Under the pieces are notes generated by a model. The model saw nothing but the letters and a program-made list of their open reading frames with translations. It had not been told where the DNA came from and searched no databases. The translations under genes and the position numbers were made by a program. DNA of 64,000 nt, taken from the NCBI GenBank assembly GCA_015058875.1, contig SVBN01000002.1:1-64000 (forward strand). The letters are read 5' to 3'. Positions 56,250 to 64,000 of this stretch are shown here, piece by piece (positions within the stretch are counted from its first letter, which is position 1; each line of letters begins with the position of its first letter). This DNA is from Erysipelotrichaceae bacterium (GTDB taxonomy: Bacteria; Bacillota_I; Bacilli_A; Erysipelotrichales; Erysipelotrichaceae).

Positions 56250-58097
56250 TTATTCCGTGACTTCGACAAGCTCGTGGCCTTCCACCGAGAAAGCTTCAAT
56301 GACCTGGAATGCGGTTGCGTACCAGTCGTTTGTTTCCGGGTTGAAGCGGATCGATGCCGCAATGGTCGGCTTGTTGTCAATATATGAATTGTCGCTCAGC
56401 TTTGTGCAGTCGTTTTCCGCCAGAGCATACAGCTTTACCAGATAATAGCCGTCGGAATCGGCGGTCGGATCCAGCTCATATGTCGTACGGTCGATATAGA
56501 CCTTCCGGTTGGAGAATCTGTAGCCGCTGTTGACGCCGTTGACCCTTGCCTGAAGCGCAGTACGCAGATCATCCGTAACATTGCTCAGCGAACTCATGTC
56601 ACCGTTGTTGGTTCCTTCCAGATAGGCACGGTAGAACTGTGCGAAATCCCGGGCAACCGTGTCAAAATGCGTGGGATCATCATCAACAGCAGCCGCCGGC
56701 GTTTCTGCGGCAGCTGTTTCAGGTGCTGCAGTCAGAACCGGAGCTTCGGTTTCTTCGGGAAGCGCTGCTGTATCAGCGGCAGCTGTTTCCGCGGCAGGCT
56801 CCGTATTGGAAGAAGGACGCGTGCTTCTGTGATCGCGGAGAACAAAGTACCAGATGCCGCATACAAGCGCTGCCAGCAGCAGAAGTGCAGCAATGATAAT
56901 CATGTTTTCCTTTGAGCTGCCGGAATTATCGTCACTGTCTTTTTCTTCCGGCTCTTTTTTTGCGGGAGTCAGTTCAATTTCCCTCTTTACCGGCTTCTTC
57001 GGAATATTCAGATCTTCAGCTTCCGGCTGTTTTTCAACAACAGCCTCCTTCACCGGTTCGGGCTCTTCCCTGACTGTGCTGAATACCATTGTCTTTCCTT
57101 CATCGGAAAGCTTGGCTTCCGGCTTCTGCTCAAGCAGCTGTTCATACAGCACTGTTTCCTGTTCCGGAGCGGCCGGCTTTTTCGGCAGATCAAAGTCGAA
57201 AGGAACGGCAATATCGAGCGTGTCTTCCTCCGCATCCAGCGGATTGACAAATGTGGAGCCTTCCGGTTCATCCGGATTCAGTCCGGCAAGCTTCAGGGCC
57301 GCCTTTGTATCTTCATCTTCATTCCGCGGCTGTTTGAGGATAAACGGAACATCATAGCTGTTGTCGGAAGGTGCGGCATCGCGGGTTGTATTTCCGTCAA
57401 GAACATCTTCTTCCTTCACGGAATCATCATCCGCCAGCATCATTTTCAGAACATTCTGCAGATCGCCGAGGACATCATATTCTCCGGTTTCCTGCGCAGG
57501 TTTTTCCGGTTCGCTGACAGGCGCAGCAGGTTCCTGAGGCTCGGCTTTAATAAACGGAATGCTGAAGGAGGAAGCTGTTTCCTCAGCTTTCGGAGCTTCT
57601 GTCTTTACGGGTTCCGGTTCGGCGGTTTTGATTTCCAGCGTCGGCTGTTCGTCTTTTACCGGTGCCGGTTCACTCAGGAATGAGGAAAGCGGAATTGCAT
57701 CCTCATCGTCATCTTCCGGTGTTTCGGGGATAATATCCTGAGGCGCGGGTTTGATTGCCTCGGGTTCATCAAACAGGTCTCCGAACGGACGTACGGAACG
57801 GGTGAAGAATTCGGGCTCCTTTTCAGGTTTCTTTTCCGTTGTCCGCTTCGCCGGTGTGGAGAACAGATCCGGATAGGTATTCTCGTTGATTGCCGGGAAT
57901 ACGCCCGTATCGACCAGCTTGGCGTTCCGCATGACGGGAGTCTGGGGAATATTCAGATCCTTGATATTGAAAATCAGGGTCTGGGAATTTCTGTCCTCCG
58001 GATTTTCGGAAGGTACAGGTCTTCCGCAGCGCGGGCAGAAGATCATATCCTTTTCCAGTTCACGGCCGCAGTATATACATTTTTTCATCTCAGTCAT
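56250..58097 (-). CDS. Zinc-ribbon, acidic low-complexity, single-TM protein with C-terminal extracytoplasmic domain
   Basis: N-term CIYCGRELEKDMIFCPRCGRPV; long E/P-rich linker; TM MIIIAALLLLAALVCGIWYFVL; C-terminal folded domain of about 140 aa. Confidence 0.8.
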   Translation of the reverse strand: MTEMKKCIYCGRELEKDMIFCPRCGRPVPSENPEDRNSQTLIFNIKDLNIPQTPVMRNAKLVDTGVFPAINENTYPDLFSTPAKRTTEKKPEKEPEFFTRSVRPFGDLFDEPEAIKPAPQDIIPETPEDDDEDAIPLSSFLSEPAPVKDEQPTLEIKTAEPEPVKTEAPKAEETASSFSIPFIKAEPQEPAAPVSEPEKPAQETGEYDVLGDLQNVLKMMLADDDSVKEEDVLDGNTTRDAAPSDNSYDVPFILKQPRNEDEDTKAALKLAGLNPDEPEGSTFVNPLDAEEDTLDIAVPFDFDLPKKPAAPEQETVLYEQLLEQKPEAKLSDEGKTMVFSTVREEPEPVKEAVVEKQPEAEDLNIPKKPVKREIELTPAKKEPEEKDSDDNSGSSKENMIIIAALLLLAALVCGIWYFVLRDHRSTRPSSNTEPAAETAAADTAALPEETEAPVLTAAPETAAAETPAAAVDDDPTHFDTVARDFAQFYRAYLEGTNNGDMSSLSNVTDDLRTALQARVNGVNSGYRFSNRKVYIDRTTYELDPTADSDGYYLVKLYALAENDCTKLSDNSYIDNKPTIAASIRFNPETNDWYATAFQVIEAFSVEGHELVEVTE

Positions 58098-58230
58098 AGT
58101 TTGTGTCTCCTGATTACATAAATAATCAATATATATTATACATGAAAACGCTTGTGCGGTTGCAGCAGGAAATCAGTGCATACCCGGTCCGTTCCGTTGT
58201 ATAATATGAAAAACGCAAAAAAGGATGATT

Positions 58231-59088
58231 ATGGACAGGAAATTTGTTTGGAAATTATGGACTGTAGGCATACTTTCAGTACTGATCATGCTGGGCCTCG
58301 GTTATCTTACCTATCTGAATAAACACCCCGGAGGAACTCCGGCACCGACTGCGGCTGTTTCTACTCCGACACCGGCAGTGACAGCTTCCGTACCGGGAAC
58401 AACCGTACAGCCGGAAAGCAGTTTTGTTCCGGGATGCCCAACCTGTCCTCCGGATGATCCTGAGAAAACAGCACCGTCTGTTCCTGAACAGGATATACCG
58501 TATACGCCGGAAGTGGATATCGACTCCGATGACAGCATTACGAGACTTGTGAATATCAGCTATCCCGTCAGCAAAGACTATGTGCCTGCGGATCTGAGAA
58601 AGGTCAACATACCTTCCGCCGCGGATGAATATCTCCGTGAGGAAGCGGCAGCGGCTCTGGAAGAGCTGTATCAGGAAGCCAGAAACAACCAGGCGTATCT
58701 GAGAATCGTGGACGGATACCGTTCCTATTCCGAACAGCTGGATCTGTATACCTATTACGAGCGTGTCCACGGCAAGGCTTATACCGAATATGTGGATGAT
58801 CATCCCGGCGCAAGCGAACACCAGCTGGGACTGGCGGCAGATCTGGGATGGTATAACGGCAACTGCGAGCTGAATCCCTGCATTGCAACATATCCGCAGT
58901 ATCAGTGGCTGCTGGACAATTCCTACAAATACGGATGGATTGCCAGATATCCGGACAAGAAGACGGATGTGACGCATATTACCTATTCGCCATGGCATTT
59001 CCGCTATGTCGGGAAGGAAGAGGCACAGAAGATTCACGACTCCGGTCTGACAATGGAAGAGTATTATCACCGTCCGGTGAAAAACTGA
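58231..59088 (+). CDS. VanY/M15-family D-alanyl-D-alanine carboxypeptidase-like protein
   Basis: LRIVDGYRSYSEQLDLY, HPGASEHQLGLAADLG (SxHxxGxAxD), ITYSPWHFRYVG. Confidence 0.88.
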   Translation: MDRKFVWKLWTVGILSVLIMLGLGYLTYLNKHPGGTPAPTAAVSTPTPAVTASVPGTTVQPESSFVPGCPTCPPDDPEKTAPSVPEQDIPYTPEVDIDSDDSITRLVNISYPVSKDYVPADLRKVNIPSAADEYLREEAAAALEELYQEARNNQAYLRIVDGYRSYSEQLDLYTYYERVHGKAYTEYVDDHPGASEHQLGLAADLGWYNGNCELNPCIATYPQYQWLLDNSYKYGWIARYPDKKTDVTHITYSPWHFRYVGKEEAQKIHDSGLTMEEYYHRPVKN

Positions 59089-59168
59089 ATCAATAAAGTG
59101 AGAAGGGCAGAGATGCTCTTCTTTTACTGAGGGGAAAGAAAAAGCGCACGTGATTTGTGCGCTCTGCA

Positions 59169-60176
59169 TTACAGAAGAGGAATATTGTGCTTTTCTGCCA
59201 GTTCGTACATTTCCTGCGGCCAGACGGAAGCCTGCACTTCACCGACATGGGCCTTGTTCAGCAGCAGCATGCACAGCCTTGACTGGCCGATGCCGCCGCC
59301 GATCGTATAGGGAAGTTCCCGGTTCAGCACCATCTGATGATAGGGGAAGGTGAGCCTTCCTTCACAATGTGAAGCCCGGCACTGCGTGCGGATGGAATCC
59401 TCATCGACACGGATGCCCATGCTTGAGATTTCCAGCGCTGTTTCAAGAGAAGGCAGCCAGTACAGCAGGTCACCGTTCAGATTCCAGTCATCATAGTCGG
59501 GAGCTCTGCCGTCATGGGGTCTTCCGCTTTCCAGCGGCCAGCCGATCTGTTTGATGAATACGCATTTTTTATCTTTTGTGATCAGATTTTCGCGTTCCTT
59601 TGCGGTTTTGTCCGGCCACATCTGTTCAAGTTCGCGGCTTGTGACGAAGGTTACCTGATCGGAAACACGGCAGACTGCTTGGGGGTATTTGTACCAGATT
59701 TCGTGCTCCATATGCTTGATGATGCGGACGATTTCCCTGACTGTATTTTCCAGTGTTTCATCGGTACGTTCTTCTTTGGCAATGATCCGTTCCCAGTCCC
59801 ATTGGTCCACATATACGGAATGAAGATTATCGAGAATTTCATCCCTGCGGATTGCATTCATGTTGGTATAAAGTCCTTCATGCATTCCGAAGCCGTATTT
59901 TTTCAGTGCATACCGCTTCCATTTCGCAAGGGAATGAACCACTTCGATTCTTTCTCCCGGCATTTCCTGCATATCGAAACTGACCGGTCTTTCGAACCCG
60001 TTCAGATTGTCATTGAGACCTGAGCTCTTCGGTACAAACATCGGAGCACTGATACGGGAAAGGTTCATTTCCTTTCCGAATTCTTTCTGGAATGTATCTC
60101 TCAGATATTTGATCGCCTCCTGTGTCTCACGGACGCTGAGAACAGGATTATAGTTTTTCGGAACTGTAAAATACAT
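59169..60176 (-). CDS. asnA: Aspartate--ammonia ligase
   Basis: [85 protein letters not shown]. Confidence 0.97.
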   Translation of the reverse strand: MYFTVPKNYNPVLSVRETQEAIKYLRDTFQKEFGKEMNLSRISAPMFVPKSSGLNDNLNGFERPVSFDMQEMPGERIEVVHSLAKWKRYALKKYGFGMHEGLYTNMNAIRRDEILDNLHSVYVDQWDWERIIAKEERTDETLENTVREIVRIIKHMEHEIWYKYPQAVCRVSDQVTFVTSRELEQMWPDKTAKERENLITKDKKCVFIKQIGWPLESGRPHDGRAPDYDDWNLNGDLLYWLPSLETALEISSMGIRVDEDSIRTQCRASHCEGRLTFPYHQMVLNRELPYTIGGGIGQSRLCMLLLNKAHVGEVQASVWPQEMYELAEKHNIPLL

Positions 60177-60319
60177 GGGATGAATCCTCCGTTCATAACG
60201 GATATTTTAGCATGCGGACAGGAAAATGAAACGGTGAATATCCGAATTCCGCGGGATGCATGCATGTGTATCAGCGGACAGCGGATATGATACAATGTGA
60301 ATAGATACGGAGGATCCGC

Positions 60320-61003
60320 ATGGCACTTTTGAGAAAACTGTTTGAGAAAAGAATCTGTTCCGTCTGCGGCAGTGATATGGGCAGGCATACGGGAAGACGG
60401 CTGAAAGACGGCTGCCTGTGCAGCGTGTGTACCGCAAAGCTGTCCCCGTGGTATATTCCGGCAGATACAGCGGAGGTGCCTCAGTTAGCACGGCAGATTC
60501 AGCTTCGGGAGGAAAACAGGGAGCGGGCCCGCATCTTCAGCATCACCAATGTCTATGGGGAAGGAATGCGTCTGTTCGCGGATATGGAGCACCAGTGGTT
60601 TACGGTCACGGACAGCGATAATTTTGCCGGGGACAATCCCGACATCATTGATCTCAGTGAATGCGAAGGTGTCGACATCAGTATCCGGGAAGAGCGGCAT
60701 GGTCTGCAGGAATCCGGAACGGAATATGACTTTTATGTGACGCTGCGCCTGAATCATCCGTATCTGAATGAAATCAGCTGGAAACTGAACGACGAAAGCG
60801 TGATCGGAAAGAACAGTGACAGCTACCGGAAATATGATGCGCTGGCTGAAGAAATCTATCATGTCATGAGCCGGAAATATAATATCGGAACAACCGGAAG
60901 TTTTCCGGCAATCATCGAATGTCCCGCCTGCGGCAGGAAGACGGCGATGACGGAGAACGGAAAATGTCCGCATTGCGGTGAACCGCTGAAACGGCAGAAC
61001 TGA
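60320..61003 (+). CDS. DUF4428-like zinc-binding protein with C-terminal zinc ribbon
   Basis: RICSVCGSDMGRHTGRRLKDGCLCSVCTAKLSPWY; C-term IECPACGRKTAMTENGKCPHCGEPL. Confidence 0.75.
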   Translation: MALLRKLFEKRICSVCGSDMGRHTGRRLKDGCLCSVCTAKLSPWYIPADTAEVPQLARQIQLREENRERARIFSITNVYGEGMRLFADMEHQWFTVTDSDNFAGDNPDIIDLSECEGVDISIREERHGLQESGTEYDFYVTLRLNHPYLNEISWKLNDESVIGKNSDSYRKYDALAEEIYHVMSRKYNIGTTGSFPAIIECPACGRKTAMTENGKCPHCGEPLKRQN

Positions 61004-61023
61004 GGGGAAGACCCTCTTTTTTT
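61002..61023 (+). terminator. Short hairpin terminator
   Basis: gaggg-gaaga-ccctc followed by TTTTTTT. Confidence 0.65.
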
Positions 61024-61110
61024 ATGTGAGGCCTGTGAAAACAGGTCTGCGGGACTTCACGAAAAAATCTTTAATGATACAATAGGGGCGTTAACTTTCG
61101 AGGTGACACT

Positions 61111-62475
61111 ATGAAAATACTGATAGCAGGCGGCGGAAAGGTCGGAGCGACACTGACCAGACAGCTGACATCCGAAGGACATGCGGTGACGCTGATTGAC
61201 CGCAGTTCAGATGTTCTTGAGGCAATCATGGGACAGTATGATGTGATGGCAGTGCAGGGAAATGCCGCGGTATTGGATATTCTTGAGCAGGCCGGTGTGA
61301 AGGACTCAGATCTGCTGATCGCGGCGACGGACAGGGATGAAGTGAATCTGCTTGCCTGCATGACCGCGCACGGACTGAATCCGAAAATTCATACCATCGG
61401 AAGAATCAGAAATCCGGAATACAGAAGACAGGCGTATGAAATGCGCAGTGTGTTCGGCCTGAATATGGTTATCAATCCGGAACGGGAAGCGGCGCATGAT
61501 ATTGCCAGACTTCTGAAATATCCAGGATTCCGCACCATTGAAACATTTGCCAAGGGTAATGTGGAAATTGTCGAAGTGCAGGTGACGCATGATTCTAAAC
61601 TGAATCATGTAGCGCTCAATCATCTTTCGAAAATCGTGCACTGCAAGGTGCTGGTATGTGCCGTACAGCGCGGCGACCAGTGTCTGATGCCGGACGGCAA
61701 TTTTGTACTGCAGGAAAATGATCATCTCTATGTAACGGCGGAAACAGAAAATCTTTCGACGCTGCTGATATCGCTCGGCATGATTTCCAACGGCGTGAAA
61801 AATGTTCTGATAACAGGCGGCGGAAGGATCAGTTTCTATCTTGCGCAGCAGCTGCAGCAGAGCGGCATTTCCTGTCAGATTATTGAAAAGGATCATAACC
61901 GCTGCATGGAACTGGCCGTATCCCTGCCGGAGACAAGAATTGTCGAAGGCGACGCCAGCAACCAGAATCTGCTGGAAGAAGAGCGCCTGGAATCCTACGA
62001 TGCCCTGATCAATCTCACCGGACTGGATGAGCTGAACATCGTCATGTCGCTGTACGGTGCGGCAAAGGGCGTGAAGCATGTCATTACAAAGATGAGCCAT
62101 GCCGAAAACAACCTGCTGATCAATGAGCTTCAGCTCGGCAGCGTGGTATCTCCGAAGGAACTGACCTGCAACAGCATCGTGCAGTATGTCCGCGCGATGG
62201 AAAACAGCCATGACGCGGCGGTATCCATTCACAGAATTGCCAACGGACAGGCGGAAGCGGTAGAGTTCCGGATCGATGAAAGCGCGAAGAACGTCGGAAA
62301 GAAATTCAAGGATCTGAATCTGAAGAAAAACGTTCTGATCTCCAGTGTTTCCCATGGATGGAGTACGGAGATTGCCTCGGGCAACACCTCCTATGAAGTC
62401 GGAGATACGGTCGTGGTCGTGACGCAGTCCGGCACACCGCTGATGCAGTTCAATGATATTTTTGAGGCCGCATAA
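61111..62475 (+). CDS. trkA: Trk system potassium transporter TrkA
   Basis: MKILIAGGGKVGATLTRQLTSEGHAVTLIDRSSDVLEAI, two RCK-type Rossmann units (second VLITGGGRISFYLAQQLQQSG). Confidence 0.95.
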   Translation: MKILIAGGGKVGATLTRQLTSEGHAVTLIDRSSDVLEAIMGQYDVMAVQGNAAVLDILEQAGVKDSDLLIAATDRDEVNLLACMTAHGLNPKIHTIGRIRNPEYRRQAYEMRSVFGLNMVINPEREAAHDIARLLKYPGFRTIETFAKGNVEIVEVQVTHDSKLNHVALNHLSKIVHCKVLVCAVQRGDQCLMPDGNFVLQENDHLYVTAETENLSTLLISLGMISNGVKNVLITGGGRISFYLAQQLQQSGISCQIIEKDHNRCMELAVSLPETRIVEGDASNQNLLEEERLESYDALINLTGLDELNIVMSLYGAAKGVKHVITKMSHAENNLLINELQLGSVVSPKELTCNSIVQYVRAMENSHDAAVSIHRIANGQAEAVEFRIDESAKNVGKKFKDLNLKKNVLISSVSHGWSTEIASGNTSYEVGDTVVVVTQSGTPLMQFNDIFEAA

Positions 62476-63929
62476 TGAACTATAAAATGGTTGGTTATAT
62501 CATATCGCTGCTGCTTCTGCTGGAAGCCGGCTTTATGATTCCGCCCATGGCAATTGCGGCGTACTGCCATGAGCCTCTTGCATTGAAGGGCTTTGCATTG
62601 TCAATTGCGGCAATATTGTGTACGGCCGGCGTGCTTTATCTTCTGACGCGCAACAGAAAAAGCGGTTTCTTCGCCAAAGAAGGCATGACCGTAACCGGTC
62701 TTGCCTGGATTATCATGTCGCTGCTGGGGTGTCTTCCTTTCTGGATTTCCGGTGAGATTCCGCACTATATCGACGCCCTGTTTGAGGTGGTATCCGGATT
62801 TACGACAACCGGATCCTCCATTCTGAACAGCGTTGAAGCGCTGGATAAAGGTCTGCTGTTCTGGCGCAGCTTTACCCACTGGGTCGGTGGCATGGGCGTG
62901 CTTGTATTCCTGATGGCAATTGTTCCGCTGAGCGGCAAGAACGGCGGCTTCACGCTGCATATCCTGCGTGCGGAAAGCCCGGGTCCCTCGGTCGGCAAGC
63001 TGGTGCCGAAGATGAAGCAGACAGCTTCCATCCTGTATCTGATATATGTCGCGCTGACCGTGCTGAATGTGATCTTCCTGCTGATCGGAGGCATGCCGCT
63101 GTTTGACGCGGTATGCACTGCCTTCGGTACAGCCGGAACCGGCGGATTCGGAATTAAGAATGATTCCCTTGCCGGATATAATTCATTCTGCCAGACCGTT
63201 ACCACGGTGTTCATGCTGGTATTCGGCGTGAACTTCAGCTGCTATTATCTTCTGCTTCTGAGACGGTTTACCGATGTCTTCAATGATGAGGAACTCCGTT
63301 TATATCTGGCGATTGTCTTCTCCAGCATCGCCCTGATCACATGGAATATCAGCGGCCTGTATCCGAGTGTACGGGAAGCTGTGCATCAGTCTGCCTTCCA
63401 GGTTGCGTCGATTATTTCCACAACCGGATTTGCGACGGCGGACTTTGACCTGTGGCCGTCATTCTCGAAGGCGATCCTGCTGTTCCTGATGATCTGCGGA
63501 GCCAGTGCCGGAAGCACCGGCGGCGGCATCAAGGTGGCGAGAATCGCGCTGCTGATCAAGTCGTTCCGGCGCAATGTTCACCGACAGATCCGCCCGAACC
63601 AGCTGAGTTATATCAGGGTCAACGGCGTTCCGGTAGATGAAAAAGTCATGTCGAATGTCAGCGCCTATCTGATCGCATATGTTTCGATTATCATCGTCAG
63701 CTTCCTGATTGTCTCGCTGGACGGATTCTCCATGGAAGCGAATATCTCCGCGGTGCTGGCAACCTTCAATAACATCGGACCGGGATTTGCGGAAGTCGGA
63801 CCGACGTGCAATTTCTATGCATACAGCACGCTGTCCAAGCTGGTAATGATCTTCGGAATGCTTGCCGGCAGACTTGAGATCATGCCGGTTATTCTGCTCT
63901 TATCCAGACAGACATGGAAAAAGGTCTGA
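62475..63929 (+). CDS. trkH: TrkH family potassium uptake protein
   Basis: DALFEVVSGFTTTGSSIL, FWRSFTHWVGGMGVLVFLMAIVPL, TAFGTAGTGGFGIKNDS, SSTGFATADFDLWP, CGASAGSTGGGIKVAR. Confidence 0.96.
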   Translation: MNYKMVGYIISLLLLLEAGFMIPPMAIAAYCHEPLALKGFALSIAAILCTAGVLYLLTRNRKSGFFAKEGMTVTGLAWIIMSLLGCLPFWISGEIPHYIDALFEVVSGFTTTGSSILNSVEALDKGLLFWRSFTHWVGGMGVLVFLMAIVPLSGKNGGFTLHILRAESPGPSVGKLVPKMKQTASILYLIYVALTVLNVIFLLIGGMPLFDAVCTAFGTAGTGGFGIKNDSLAGYNSFCQTVTTVFMLVFGVNFSCYYLLLLRRFTDVFNDEELRLYLAIVFSSIALITWNISGLYPSVREAVHQSAFQVASIISTTGFATADFDLWPSFSKAILLFLMICGASAGSTGGGIKVARIALLIKSFRRNVHRQIRPNQLSYIRVNGVPVDEKVMSNVSAYLIAYVSIIIVSFLIVSLDGFSMEANISAVLATFNNIGPGFAEVGPTCNFYAYSTLSKLVMIFGMLAGRLEIMPVILLLSRQTWKKV

Positions 63930-64000
63930 GGATGCGTTAAAAAGAATTATGACAGTTCCCCTGTATCTGCGGGAACTGTTTTTCCGGAAGCACAGGTGAC

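Noticed and set aside
60177-60319. T-box or other riboswitch upstream of asnA
   Set aside because: Short leader; no T-box antiterminator sequence or terminator/antiterminator pair visible.

Overview
The window is a contiguous chromosomal segment from a low-GC-phylum (Firmicutes/Erysipelotrichia-like) bacterium, inferred from gene content only. It is densely packed with about 50 protein-coding genes. I found no rRNA, tRNA or CRISPR array. Housekeeping content: rnz, addB-addA, mutL-miaA-tcdA, asnA, trkA-trkH-like K+ uptake, ggt-like, a SUV3-like RNA helicase, HAD phosphatases, two MATE transporters, a split chromate transporter, GH25 lysozyme and an M15-type carboxypeptidase. Notable content: (i) the extreme left edge is the 3' end of an IS200/IS605-type element: TnpB C-terminal tail plus right-end hairpin, i.e. 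a probable omegaRNA/reRNA 3' end; (ii) a coupled three-gene unit of degenerate GGDEF-EAL protein, RX4H (HEPN-like) protein and 1105-aa Sel1-repeat protein; (iii) a three-gene unit with an XpaC-like membrane protein and a dual-AAA ATPase whose first ATPase site is degenerate, with a TelA-family gene about 11 kb away; (iv) a divergent catabolic island (TctCBA transporter, FCD-GntR regulator, HpcH aldolase, isomerase, hydroxyacid dehydrogenase, Gfo/Idh, HbpS/GlcG-like) with four copies of a 17-bp operator-like motif GTTATAACAGNWATWAC; (v) a tyrosine-recombinase-like protein that appears to lack the catalytic residues. Family names come from motif recognition by eye; no database search was run.
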